Notes: a model not told the origin generated them from the letters alone. Counted from the first letter of the stretch, positions 1 through 7,756 are shown. The stretch is 64,000 nt of DNA from Sphingomonas flavescens (GCF_030866745.1 NZ_CP133016.1:2404001-2468000), one strand, 5' to 3'. Numbers and translations are program-made.

Positions 1-317
1 TCAAGAACGTAGGCGGTGCCAAGCAAAGCGGCCACACTTGAAACCGGCGGCGGTTCGCATGGCGAGGGCATTGGCTCGCCAAGGGCCGCGAGGTCGGATT
101 TTAGTGCCGTCGTGCGTCGTGCGCCTTCCCACCCCTCGATCAAATCACCGAGGCCGCCCGCTGCGAGCGCTGCCTCAATTGGCGGCACGGCGCGCGCCTG
201 GACGCGGAGGAACTGGCAGTAGTCTTCGCGCCTCCCGAGATCGAGGCGCGACAGACGGTCGTCCAACTCACGGTGAACGTCGTCGGTCGCGGCTTTGAGA
301 GTGAAGCGAGATTTCAA
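1..317 (-). CDS. biliverdin-producing heme oxygenase, 3' part outside window
   Basis: Reading the minus strand from about 317 down to base 1 gives an uninterrupted frame of about 105 codons that resembles bacterial BphO-type heme oxygenases. It has the N-terminal LKAATDDVHRELD segment, whose His is in the place of the proximal heme ligand, and ends at the window edge in GTAYVL, the start of the family's YVLEGS region. The enzyme opens heme to biliverdin and often supplies a bacteriophytochrome. No ATG or GTG is available upstream in frame; TTG at 315-317 is the best candidate start, without a clear ribosome binding site. The rest of the gene lies beyond the window. Family assignment is from memory of conserved residues. 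Confidence 0.7.
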   Translation of the reverse strand, partial: MKSRFTLKAATDDVHRELDDRLSRLDLGRREDYCQFLRVQARAVPPIEAALAAGGLGDLIEGWEGARRTTALKSDLAALGEPMPSPCEPPPVSSVAALLGTAYVL

Positions 318-492
318 GGGGCAATAGCTCGGATAATTCTGCAGCCGATACGGTCTCGAATAACTTAAATCAATGCGAATGAAGGGCTTAGGTGGGGTGC
401 GGTCAGTGTCCCGCTTAAGCACAGCGGCGTCTTTGCGATTGCCTGACCGCGAGACGCGGCCATTGATCGGTGCAATCAGTAGGAGCGTTGCG

Positions 493-771
493 ATGCGGAA
501 TTTTGGAAAGCGGATCGATGGCATTGGTGGACGCCGGCGGATCAAGCGGCGGCCGGTAAGCATCCAGGCCACCGCATCCAGTGTTGGAGACGCCACGCGC
601 GGACTGATCATCGAGGACATTTGCCTCAACGGTGCTCGCGTAATGGGCCGCAACTTGCCGCGCGAAGGCGCCGAAATTCTGCTTCGTCGCGGCAGCCAGG
701 CGTTGCTGGGCGAGGTCGTCTGGGCAGCAGAAGATCGTCGCGGGATCGTATTTAGCGGCGCGCGGCGCTGA
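493..771 (+). CDS. PilZ domain protein
   Basis: A 92-residue protein made of a single PilZ domain, the fold that binds cyclic di-GMP. The basic RRRIKRRPV segment (about residues 13-21) supplies the arginine motif, and DICLNGARV corresponds to the D/NxSxxG motif with Cys replacing the usual Ser. I chose ATG 493 because AGGAG lies seven bases upstream; the longer frame from 373 adds an unconserved leader. It is divergent from the heme oxygenase gene and convergent with the sulfur operon, 16 bases from its end. The output target is not evident. Ligand binding is inferred from the motifs. Confidence 0.75.
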   Translation: MRNFGKRIDGIGGRRRIKRRPVSIQATASSVGDATRGLIIEDICLNGARVMGRNLPREGAEILLRRGSQALLGEVVWAAEDRRGIVFSGARR

Positions 772-787
772 GCCCGGGTCGCGCCAA

Positions 788-1567
788 CTAGACGGCGAGA
801 CCGGTCTTCCAGAGCATGTAGGCGGCAACGAGGAAGATGAGGGCGGCAAAGACGGTCGAAAGGTGACCGCCGCCCGACAGGCGCTTGGCCGCTCGGGTGC
901 CCGCCATGCTACCGAGGAAACCGCCGGCGATGAACAAGCCTGCGAGGGGCCAGTCGACCAAGCCCGACAGCGCATAATTGGCTGCCGTCGTCAGGCCAAA
1001 AGCCGTGACCGCCACGAGCGATGAGCCGACCGCGTTTAACATTGGCATGCCGGTGGCCGCGATCAGGCCGGGCACGATCAGGAAGCCGCCGCCGATTCCA
1101 AAAAAGCCGGAAAAAAGGCCAGCGCCGAAGCCGAACAGCAAAAGCTTTAGCGCATTGTCGCGCCCGAGGCGCACGCCGGCATTGCCGGTATGCGCGCGGC
1201 GGCGGAGCATCAGCACGCCCACGACGATCATGACCAGTGCAAACAGGAAGAGCAGCTTTTGACCATCGAACGCCTTGCCGAGGGTCGAGCCGATCGCGGC
1301 ACCGACAATCCCCGCGACGGCAAATAACGCCGCGCAGCGCCACTTGACGTTGCCGATCCGGTGGTGACTGACCAGGCCCATCGCTGCGTTGGCAGCCACC
1401 GCGAGCGCGCTGGTGCCAATGGCGACGTGCGGCTGTGGCACGCGAACAAGGTAAACCATCAGCGGCACGGCGAGGATCGATCCGCCTCCGCCGACAAGGC
1501 CGAGAACAAACCCAACCAGCGCGCCGGAAAATGCGCCAAGCAGATACTGAATGGGCTCCAGCGCCAT
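788..1567 (-). CDS. TSUP (TauE/SafE) family sulfur-compound exporter
   Basis: A 259-residue polytopic membrane protein of the TSUP/TauE-SafE family, which moves sulfite, thiosulfate or organosulfonates across the inner membrane. It shows the two half-repeats expected: an N-terminal glycine-rich stretch (LGLVGGGGSILAVP, about residues 22-35) and a second copy (FSGFFGIGGGFLIVP) near residue 160. Its ATG overlaps the stop of the rhodanese-like gene upstream (TAATG), so it is the last gene of the ArsR-led sulfur operon. In that setting sulfite or thiosulfate produced by persulfide oxidation is the likely cargo; that is inference. Confidence 0.85.
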   Translation of the reverse strand: MALEPIQYLLGAFSGALVGFVLGLVGGGGSILAVPLMVYLVRVPQPHVAIGTSALAVAANAAMGLVSHHRIGNVKWRCAALFAVAGIVGAAIGSTLGKAFDGQKLLFLFALVMIVVGVLMLRRRAHTGNAGVRLGRDNALKLLLFGFGAGLFSGFFGIGGGFLIVPGLIAATGMPMLNAVGSSLVAVTAFGLTTAANYALSGLVDWPLAGLFIAGGFLGSMAGTRAAKRLSGGGHLSTVFAALIFLVAAYMLWKTGLAV

Positions 1568-1989
1568 TAGGCCGCGGCGCCCTGCTCAAGCCTGGGCCTG
1601 AGGGCTTCGATGTCGTACCCGGCTTCCTTCACTGTCGAGATAATCTCGTCGGCACTGCGCTGACCGGCCTGCGAAAGGGCCCACAGCATGGTGGACCGGG
1701 TGCCGGTGCGGCAAAATGCAAGCACTGGTCCCTCGTGCTGGTCTAGCGCCCCGGCAAATTTGTCCACGTCGGAGGCGCCGATTTGCCCAGGGACGACTGG
1801 AATGTGGACATAATCGAGCCCGACCTCGCGGGCGGCATGGGCGATGGACTCGGAGGAGGGTTGGCCGGGTTCCTCACCGTCGGGGCGATTGTTGATGACC
1901 GTCCGGAAGCCAGCCGCCGCGCGCGCAAGTTCGGCCGGTGGAACGAACGTCGATACGGACAAGGTCTCGGTCAGCTTTTTCACGGTCAT
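1567..1989 (-). CDS. TIGR01244/DUF442 rhodanese-like sulfur transferase
   Basis: A 140-residue protein of the TIGR01244 (DUF442) family, the phosphatase/rhodanese-like domain found fused to the metallo-beta-lactamase domain in Blh proteins. The active loop is FCRTGTRST near residue 92, giving a CRTGTR cysteine loop suited to carrying a persulfide. Start ATG 1989 has AGGAGCG just upstream; a longer in-frame ORF to 2097 lacks similarity. It overlaps the preceding gene by four bases (ATGA). Here the domain is a separate gene, while the MBL partner is three genes upstream. A role in sulfane-sulfur transfer is inferred from family and context. Confidence 0.8.
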   Translation of the reverse strand: MTVKKLTETLSVSTFVPPAELARAAAGFRTVINNRPDGEEPGQPSSESIAHAAREVGLDYVHIPVVPGQIGASDVDKFAGALDQHEGPVLAFCRTGTRSTMLWALSQAGQRSADEIISTVKEAGYDIEALRPRLEQGAAA

Positions 1990-2438
1990 TGACGCGCTCC
2001 TGCGATGTTGGGAGGGAAACCGTCGCGAGCCTCGGCGTAGCGCTGGTGCAGCCACATGCCGGCAAGCATGGCGGCGACGAACAGCCAGTTCTGCCAATAG
2101 CCAAGTACCAGACCCGCGATCGCCGGTCCGGGACAGAGGCCGGCCAGCCCCCAGCCGATGCCGAAGAGGGCTGCGCCGGCAAGCAGGCGCGGTTCGATCT
2201 CGCGGTTCTGCGGAATGCAGAATTCGGTTGCCATCAGGGGCGCGCTCATCCGGCGAACGATTGCGTAGGCAATGGCGGAAGGAACGAGGGCGGCAGCAAG
2301 AACGAAGGCGAGCGCAGGGTTCCAGTTACCGGCAAGATCGAGGAAACCCAGCACGCGCGCGGGATCGATCATGCCCGACAGCGCTAGACCCGCGCCAAAG
2401 AGCACGCCAACGATCAGCCCAGGCAGTCCGTGGCGCAT
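1986..2438 (-). CDS. YeeE/YedE-related half-transporter (DUF6691 type)
   Basis: A 150-residue hydrophobic protein with about four membrane segments, resembling the second half of YeeE/YedE sulfur transporters. The segment GIGWGLAGLCPGPAIAG, with one cysteine, matches the signature cysteine loop of that superfamily. It starts at ATG 2438, sharing one base with the stop of its partner gene (TGATG), which implies coupled translation. Together the two short genes would form one thiosulfate- or sulfide-type uptake channel, as such half-length pairs are thought to do. Substrate is inferred from the persulfide dioxygenase and BigR-like regulator in the same operon. Confidence 0.8.
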   Translation of the reverse strand: MRHGLPGLIVGVLFGAGLALSGMIDPARVLGFLDLAGNWNPALAFVLAAALVPSAIAYAIVRRMSAPLMATEFCIPQNREIEPRLLAGAALFGIGWGLAGLCPGPAIAGLVLGYWQNWLFVAAMLAGMWLHQRYAEARDGFPPNIAGARQ

Positions 2439-2869
2439 CAGCTCGCCCCCGGCAGGTGACGGACGACGTAAACGGTGACGAAGCCGGCCGTCATGAACGT
2501 ACCGGTGGCGGCGAGGGAACGGGGCGACAGACGGGCTAAACCGCAGACGCCGTGACCGCTCGTACATCCGTTACCCAGGCGCGTGCCGAATCCCACCAGC
2601 AAGCCGGCAACGATCAGCACAGGCATTGAGGAACTGATGGTTACGGAAGGCCGGCCAAGCGCCGCGACGACTAATGAAGTACCGGCGAGGAGACCAAGAA
2701 TGAAATTGGCTGCCTGGAGCCAGGGAGGCCCGCGATCGGCGATTCGAACAGCAGTCGCCGCTATGCCGCTGACGCCCGCAATGCGCCCCGACAGTATCAG
2801 CAGAAGACCGGCTGCGCTGCCGATCAGCAGACCACCAGCGCTCGCCCAGATGATGTCGTGGCTAGTCAC
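2438..2869 (-). CDS. YeeE/YedE family half-transporter
   Basis: A 143-residue membrane protein with about four hydrophobic segments. The loop GFGTRLGNGCTSGHGVCG near residues 94-111 is the hallmark of the YeeE/YedE family, whose conserved cysteine contacts thiosulfate or another sulfur anion. It is about half the length of full YeeE and is paired with the DUF6691-type gene immediately downstream. Nine bases separate it from the MBL hydrolase gene. Function as half of a sulfur-compound transporter is based on family knowledge; direction and substrate are not visible in the sequence. Confidence 0.85.
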   Translation of the reverse strand: MTSHDIIWASAGGLLIGSAAGLLLILSGRIAGVSGIAATAVRIADRGPPWLQAANFILGLLAGTSLVVAALGRPSVTISSSMPVLIVAGLLVGFGTRLGNGCTSGHGVCGLARLSPRSLAATGTFMTAGFVTVYVVRHLPGAS

Positions 2870-2878
2870 GTCCTCTAC

Positions 2879-3826
2879 TCAGAACAGGTTGATCGGGAGC
2901 TTGAGGTAGCGGGTGCCGTTAGACTCCGGCTCGGGCAGGTGACCGGCGTTGATGTTCACCTGCAGCGATGGCAGGATGAGCTTCGGCATCGACAGCGTGG
3001 CGTCACGCTCGGTGCGCATGCGGACAAAATCGTCCTCGCTGACGCCGTCGTGCAAATGGACGTTGCCAGCCCGCTCGGCGATCACAGTCGTTTGCCAGAC
3101 GTATTCGTCGCGATTTGGCGCCTTGTAGTCATGGCAGAGGAACACCCGCGTCTCGTCCGGCAGCGACAGCAAGCGGCGCACCGAGCGATACAGCTGCCGC
3201 GCATCTCCGCCCGGGAAATCGGCCCGTGCCGATCCGTAGTCGGGCATGAAGATGGTGTCGCCAACGAAGGCGGCATCACCGATGACGTAAGCCATATCGG
3301 CAGGCGTGTGGCCGGGCACGTGGAGTGCCACGAGCGCCAACTCGCCGATCGCCAGTCGGTCGCCGTCCTTGAGGAGCAGATCGAACTGCGATCCGTCGCG
3401 CGCGAACTCAGACCCCTCGTTGAAGATTTTGCCGAAGACTCCCTGAACTGCGATGATATCTGCTCCGATCGCGATTTTTCCGCCAAGCCGCTCTTGCAGA
3501 TAGGGTGCCGCCGACATGTGATCCGCATGCGCATGAGTCTCGAGAATCCATTCAAGCTCGAGACCGCTTTCTTCCACATACGCAATCAGCGCGTCCGCGG
3601 AGGAAAAACCGATTTTCCCAGACGGCTGGTCAAAGTCGAGGACGCTGTCGATGACTGCCGCTTTGCGGGTCATCGGGTCGTGAACGACGTGTGTAGCCGT
3701 AAATGTCGGCTCGTCGAAAAAGGTCTTCACCTGGGGCTGCGGGAGAACGCCGGTAATCGTTCGCTCAACGAGCACGTTGGCGTCGCGAAGGGCGGGATCT
3801 GCAGCCAGTGACCGGTCTCGATTCAT
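2879..3826 (-). CDS. MBL-fold persulfide dioxygenase-like hydrolase (ETHE1/Blh type)
   Basis: A metallo-beta-lactamase fold protein of about 315 residues. The metal motif HAHADH is near residue 100, followed by HVPGHTPADMAY and GDTIFMPDYG, the pattern of ETHE1/Blh persulfide dioxygenases, which oxidise glutathione persulfide to sulfite with Fe(II) and oxygen. Two adjacent ATG codons (3829 and 3826) lie just after GGAG; either overlaps the stop of the ArsR gene, so they are translationally coupled. A longer frame to 3856 is unlikely. Unlike Agrobacterium-type Blh it has no fused DUF442 domain, which is encoded separately downstream. Confidence 0.88.
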   Translation of the reverse strand: MNRDRSLAADPALRDANVLVERTITGVLPQPQVKTFFDEPTFTATHVVHDPMTRKAAVIDSVLDFDQPSGKIGFSSADALIAYVEESGLELEWILETHAHADHMSAAPYLQERLGGKIAIGADIIAVQGVFGKIFNEGSEFARDGSQFDLLLKDGDRLAIGELALVALHVPGHTPADMAYVIGDAAFVGDTIFMPDYGSARADFPGGDARQLYRSVRRLLSLPDETRVFLCHDYKAPNRDEYVWQTTVIAERAGNVHLHDGVSEDDFVRMRTERDATLSMPKLILPSLQVNINAGHLPEPESNGTRYLKLPINLF

Positions 3827-4158
3827 CATCGGTCTCCGTTTCCCAATTCTGGGCAATAAAGTTCATGTAAAACCGCGAGGACGCGATGGACCTTCGGATC
3901 GGCGACCCGATAGAAGACCGTTTGCGCATCCTTGCGGGTCGCAACGAGGCCATCCTCGCGGAGCCGGGCCAAGTGCTGCGAAAGCGCCGACTGGCTCAGT
4001 CCGACGCGACGCGTCAGCTCACCGGCTGAAAGCTCATAGCGCTCGCTGAGATGGCACAGAACGAGAAGCCGCGACACATTGCTGAGCGATCGCAAGACGC
4101 CCGCGGCTTCTGCGGCCTGCAGCGAAAAGTCCGAGAGATTTGTATCCGCCTCAGCCAT
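3826..4158 (-). CDS. bigR: ArsR-family persulfide sensor, BigR/SqrR-like
   Basis: A 110-residue winged-helix ArsR repressor; the recognition helix region is VGLSQSALSQHLARL. It has exactly two cysteines, Cys35 (LVLCHLSE) and Cys102 (ELYCPE), 67 residues apart, matching the spacing of the redox pair in BigR and SqrR that forms a tetrasulfide or disulfide in response to persulfides. Start ATG 4158 follows GGGAG; the frame to 4188 runs into the operator. It heads an operon of MBL, YeeE/YedE, DUF6691, DUF442 and TSUP genes. The symbol is assigned by cysteine spacing and context, so a close relative such as SqrR is possible. Confidence 0.85.
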   Translation of the reverse strand: MAEADTNLSDFSLQAAEAAGVLRSLSNVSRLLVLCHLSERYELSAGELTRRVGLSQSALSQHLARLREDGLVATRKDAQTVFYRVADPKVHRVLAVLHELYCPELGNGDR

Positions 4159-4181
4159 CGACACTCCCTTCGTTGAGTTAT

Positions 4182-4199
4182 TTAGCATATTCTAATATA
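4182..4199 (-). promoter_or_regulatory. candidate BigR-like operator/promoter of the sulfur operon
   Basis: Read on the minus strand, TATATTAGAATATGCT (4184-4199) lies 26 bases before the ArsR start codon. It contains the dyad TTAG-n6-CTAA (4182-4195) and is very AT-rich against the surroundings. A TTGAAT hexamer just upstream could act as a -35 box, placing the dyad over the promoter core. The word recurs with 14 of 16 bases identical at 5895-5910. Autoregulation by the ArsR protein is inferred. Confidence 0.6.
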
Positions 4200-4202
4200 C
4201 AT

Positions 4203-5219
4203 TCAAGGGCGACGACTGCGCCGTTTGATGAGCAACGCCCCGGCAATGACCGCGGCGGCCAATGCAATGATCATTCCCAACCGCAAATTGGGAAGCGGTG
4301 CCGCCTGGCTAGCGTTCTTCGGCTTGGCGAGAGGCGGCTCCGTCGGGGCCTGCGCCGACAGTCCAGCGGTGGGCGAGGCTGGGGATAAAGAGGCGTCGGC
4401 TTTTGCGCGTGCTTCCGGCTTCGGCGGCGGGGCGGACCGGATCAGCGAGACGCGATAGCTTGAAAGGCCATCCGTAACGACACCGTCGATGCGCCCGATC
4501 TTCGTGCCCCCCGGGATCGAAATTTCCACTGGCTGCGCATTGGAAATTCGAGCTTGCGATGGATCGAACAGGCCGTTCTCGTCTGGAAAGAAGTGGGCGG
4601 TCCGTGGACGGAGGCGAGCCAAGTCCGGCATCGCCAGCGTTATTATGTTGCCGGCAATCCAGTATCGTCCTCCGGCAAGCTTGCGTGGCACCTCGTCAGA
4701 GGCTCGCCGCAGCATCGGCGCGTCGGCTGCGGGGGTGCCGTTGCCCGCGATCATGTCCAGTGAGAACTGCGCGCCTCCCGGTACACAAAGGTCGTTGGAG
4801 CAAACTGCCCAAGTCAGGTCGGCGCGAACGGGAAGCGTCGCCCCAGGGGTCACACTGGACGGCACCTTCATGCGCGCCACGAGGATATGCTGTCCCGCGT
4901 GGACATAGCTGACCACCCCCATCGACTTGAACAGGGTCGGAGCCGGGTGGAGCAACGGGCCGAACGTGACGCCCTTGGGAGCGGTCCATCGGACTTCCGG
5001 CGCGATCCCGTTGCCGCCGGCGTTGCTCCAATAGCCATGCCAACCGGGTTTGGGATCCATGCGGAATCCAACCAGCACCGTCGATCCCGGGCGCGGCGAC
5101 AGGGTGGAGGCGATCAGCTCGACCTTCATCTGCGGCGGGATCGCGGCCGTCGCTGGCGTCGTCAGAGTCAGTGCCGCTGCTGCCGCGGCAGATACTGCCA
5201 TCCGTGGAAAGATGGTCAC
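4203..5219 (-). CDS. DsbD N-terminal-domain protein, membrane-anchored
   Basis: A 338-residue envelope protein. A signal peptide (about residues 1-26) is followed by an immunoglobulin-like domain similar to the periplasmic N-terminal domain of DsbD/ScsB; the redox pair lies in WAVCSNDLCVPGG (C-x4-C, near residues 139-144). After a Pro/Ala/Lys-rich linker (about 260-310) comes one membrane segment (about 313-331) and a basic tail. Full DsbD also has eight membrane spans and a thioredoxin domain, both absent here. Its start overlaps the DsbA-like stop (ATGA), so the two are co-expressed and presumably exchange electrons. The electron source is unknown. Confidence 0.8.
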   Translation of the reverse strand: MTIFPRMAVSAAAAAALTLTTPATAAIPPQMKVELIASTLSPRPGSTVLVGFRMDPKPGWHGYWSNAGGNGIAPEVRWTAPKGVTFGPLLHPAPTLFKSMGVVSYVHAGQHILVARMKVPSSVTPGATLPVRADLTWAVCSNDLCVPGGAQFSLDMIAGNGTPAADAPMLRRASDEVPRKLAGGRYWIAGNIITLAMPDLARLRPRTAHFFPDENGLFDPSQARISNAQPVEISIPGGTKIGRIDGVVTDGLSSYRVSLIRSAPPPKPEARAKADASLSPASPTAGLSAQAPTEPPLAKPKNASQAAPLPNLRLGMIIALAAAVIAGALLIKRRSRRP

Positions 5220-5863
5220 TTCGCGCTCGCGGCGCCCTTCAACTTCGCTCTCGCGTTGGCGACCGACTCTTGCAATTGCTTCAACGTCATTCCCCCGAAG
5301 CTTTGAACATCGCCGATGATGAAGCCGGGTGTGCCCTCCAGCGCGATCAACTGAGCCTGCTTGTCGTTGCGCGCCAGTAGGTCTTCGATCTCCTCGCTAT
5401 GCGCGGAAATATCTCGCTGGATGCGGTCCCAATCGGCCCCCGCGAGCTTGACTGCTGCCCTGATCTTCTCATCGTTTAGGGGAAGCGGCGTTTGCATCAG
5501 CGCATCGTGGACGGCCTCGTGCTTGCCCTGATACTTGCTTCCGATAGCGATCAGTGCGGCTTTGGACGAAGCGGCGCCGAAATTGGGCCAATCGCGGTAA
5601 ATCACGCGGACCTTGTAATCGCTTGCGAGCAATTGCTTCAACGGGCCGTGCGTCGCCCGGCAATAGGGACATTGATAGTCCATATATTCGACGATCGTGA
5701 CGTCGTAGGACTTTGGCGTGACAGAGGGCGCTACGGCGTCGTCGGTAAAATAACGGCGCTGTTCCTCGACGGGTGCATTGTCGTCGAGCGTCGTCGGGGA
5801 CGTCCAGGCAATTGCCGGGATTGACAGGAACAAGGCTAGGGCACCGACGACGCTTTTACTCAC
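5216..5863 (-). CDS. DsbA-family periplasmic thiol oxidoreductase
   Basis: A 215-residue exported thioredoxin-fold protein. A signal peptide covers about residues 1-21; the active site CPYC sits in YMDYQCPYCRATHG near residue 65, and the cis-proline loop is GTPGFIIGD near residue 178. It belongs to the DsbA/DsbG-like group that forms or isomerises disulfides. Start is GTG 5863, preceded by AGGAG at eight bases. It is the first gene of a two-gene operon with the DsbD N-terminal-domain protein, behind an operator-like word shared with the sulfur operon. A role in protecting periplasmic thiols from sulfide or persulfide is inferred. Confidence 0.87.
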   Translation of the reverse strand: MSKSVVGALALFLSIPAIAWTSPTTLDDNAPVEEQRRYFTDDAVAPSVTPKSYDVTIVEYMDYQCPYCRATHGPLKQLLASDYKVRVIYRDWPNFGAASSKAALIAIGSKYQGKHEAVHDALMQTPLPLNDEKIRAAVKLAGADWDRIQRDISAHSEEIEDLLARNDKQAQLIALEGTPGFIIGDVQSFGGMTLKQLQESVANARAKLKGAASAK

Positions 5864-5894
5864 GCAAACAACTCCTGAAAAAATCAGACTTAGC

Positions 5895-5910
5895 TAAATT
5901 AGAATACGCT
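5895..5910. promoter_or_regulatory. second copy of the BigR-like operator word
   Basis: TAAATTAGAATACGCT on the plus strand, 32 bases upstream of the DsbA-like GTG start. It matches the word in front of the ArsR gene at 14 of 16 positions, though in the opposite orientation relative to its gene, as expected of an imperfectly symmetric repressor site. The flanking sequence (5885-5925) is AT-rich and may hold the promoter. Regulation by the BigR-like protein is inferred. Confidence 0.55.
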
Positions 5911-6076
5911 GATATTGTGTCAACCTTCGATCTTGGTTCGAATGGTCGATAGAGGGTGATCAATACGCGGAGAGCGATGAACCGAGGATGGGGAAAGCTG
6001 GTGACCGGGCGCCGAAGGCGCGGCTACACCAAAAGCTGTCGTTTTGCGCTTGGAAGGGAAGGCGGACGCTAGTCGC

Positions 6077-7627
6077 TTAGACCCAGCGGAACTGCCACTT
6101 GGGTCGGCTCGCTAACCGATCCCGCAGGGCTGGCAGCATGATCAGCACCAAGAGAAACAAGTTAATGAGGCTCACGGCCTTGCCTGCCGCCTCGGCAGGG
6201 GTCGAACCTAACTCCGCGACGCAGTCTTTTCCCCGGTAGCTCAACAACTTGGACTCCGGCGCTGGAAACCCGGCGGTCCGACGATTGCCGCAACTAACCT
6301 GCCATGCGGGGAAGTAGAAGCGGGCCTCCGTCGTCATGTCGCCCGTGACCGTTTTTGCCGGATGCTTCCGGGCGACGTCGCGGGCCCAAGTCGACGGCCA
6401 GCTGTAGGGACGATGGCCGGGAGGAAGGTTGTCCGGCACGTCCGCATGCGCGCGAACATCCGCCGCCGTGACGCCTTGATCGACCGGCTTCGCGGCGATC
6501 GTGAAGGCGCTGATCGTGAGAAGCGGCAACAGTCGCAGTGCCAAACCCTCCGACGCCCAGGGCAATCGGGCTATCGCTGTGGCGAGGCCGAATTCGGCGA
6601 TGGGCAGCAACCGGAATGGGAACTGAACCGATCTTAGCATCGGCAATTCCCAAACGAGCGGTATGGTGCCGATCGTCAGCAACAGACACAGCAATCCAAG
6701 CACGGCCCATGCGCTGCGATTTCGACAGGCGAGCATGGAAAGCGGCAGCGCCAGCGAAGCGGAGATCACGAGAATCCCGATGTAGGCGCGACTGGCGCGG
6801 AACTCCGGATTCCAGAAGGTCCAGTTGCTGGGCTTTAAGATCGGATTCGACCAAAGGCTGGCGGAGTCGCGGTACGGTTCGAGCCAGAAGGCGGGGACCC
6901 AGTAAACCGCCGCCAAGCCGATCCCCGTCGCGAGGGCCAAAGCGATCGGCAGCGCATTGGCGCGTTCGCGATGGATGCGGGCGGCAGCCATTGGAGCGAC
7001 AAGAAATAGGGACGTCAGCAGTGCCAGTGGAAGATGGGTCGCAATGAGGGCCGCGTAGCCAAGGGCAACCAGGATAAACGATCCGGATCGTGTCTGGTTT
7101 ACGCGCCATACGCCCGCCGCAAGAAGCGGGATGATGGCCGTTGCCATGAACTCCGCGAGGGCGCCTCGATTGTAGCAGTTGAACGTATGGTAGGGCGCGA
7201 CCATGAACACCAAGGTTCCAAGAAACGGGTTTTCGGTGTCGCGTCGAAGCCAGAAATACATGGCGGCGCCCGACGCAAGATATCCGGCGAAGAAGGTTGC
7301 TGCCAGCGCATCGCTGACCTTCAACCCAAGCAATAGGAATGGCGTACCGGCGTAGAAGGCCAAGGGCGGATAATAATAGAAAACAGGGGATCCGAGGCCG
7401 CCATGCGATTGGGGCAACCACCGGGGGTAAGCAACGCCGCGGCCAATCTCACGCGCGAACTGCTCTAGCCAAACCTGATCGATCCAGAAGGAGTCGTTGA
7501 GCCGCGCCGGTCCAATGGCCAGCGGCAATGTTAGGATGCACGCAGCAACGACGATGAATGTCGCGGCTTGTAGCCGACCGAAGTCCCGCGACCGCCGCTG
7601 CTCTTCGATGATCGTCGCGACCAACAT
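6077..7627 (-). CDS. polytopic membrane protein, GT-C/PTPS-related family
   Basis: A 516-residue protein with roughly eleven hydrophobic segments. The first periplasmic loop holds YPRWLPQSHGGLGSPVFYYY (about residues 67-86), the signature I associate with the PF10131 '6-pyruvoyl-tetrahydropterin synthase related' membrane family, which is really GT-C glycosyltransferase-like. An Asp (FWIDQVW) in the first loop fits the catalytic acid of GT-C enzymes using lipid-linked sugars. It stands alone: 213 bases separate it from the DsbA gene region and a strong terminator for pnp lies upstream. Donor and acceptor are unknown. A simple membrane protein of unknown function remains possible. Confidence 0.65.
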   Translation of the reverse strand: MLVATIIEEQRRSRDFGRLQAATFIVVAACILTLPLAIGPARLNDSFWIDQVWLEQFAREIGRGVAYPRWLPQSHGGLGSPVFYYYPPLAFYAGTPFLLLGLKVSDALAATFFAGYLASGAAMYFWLRRDTENPFLGTLVFMVAPYHTFNCYNRGALAEFMATAIIPLLAAGVWRVNQTRSGSFILVALGYAALIATHLPLALLTSLFLVAPMAAARIHRERANALPIALALATGIGLAAVYWVPAFWLEPYRDSASLWSNPILKPSNWTFWNPEFRASRAYIGILVISASLALPLSMLACRNRSAWAVLGLLCLLLTIGTIPLVWELPMLRSVQFPFRLLPIAEFGLATAIARLPWASEGLALRLLPLLTISAFTIAAKPVDQGVTAADVRAHADVPDNLPPGHRPYSWPSTWARDVARKHPAKTVTGDMTTEARFYFPAWQVSCGNRRTAGFPAPESKLLSYRGKDCVAELGSTPAEAAGKAVSLINLFLLVLIMLPALRDRLASRPKWQFRWV

Positions 7628-7697
7628 CGGGAGGCAGTACGCAATCGTGGTTTATTCCGCGTAAACGTACGGCTTCGGCCCCCGACAGATCGCATAT

Positions 7698-7732
7698 AAA
7701 AAAACGGCCCCGCGGTCATGCCGCGAGGCCGT
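7698..7732 (-). terminator. Rho-independent terminator of pnp
   Basis: On the minus strand, 24 bases after the pnp stop, a 12-pair stem (ACGGCCTCGCGG with CCGCGGGGCCGT, one G-U pair) closes a CATGA loop and runs into seven T residues. This is the most canonical intrinsic terminator in the window and ends the truB-rpsO-pnp transcript. Confidence 0.92.
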
Positions 7733-7756
7733 CTTCATGGGCATTTGGTCTGACGT

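Noticed and set aside
373..492. Extended N terminus of the PilZ protein
   Set aside because: The ATG at 493 has AGGAG at seven bases and begins at the conserved part; the upstream residues show no pattern.
6009..6021. GCGCC-GAA-GGCGC hairpin as a terminator for the GT-C-like or DsbA-like gene
   Set aside because: The stem is only five pairs with no T tract on either strand.
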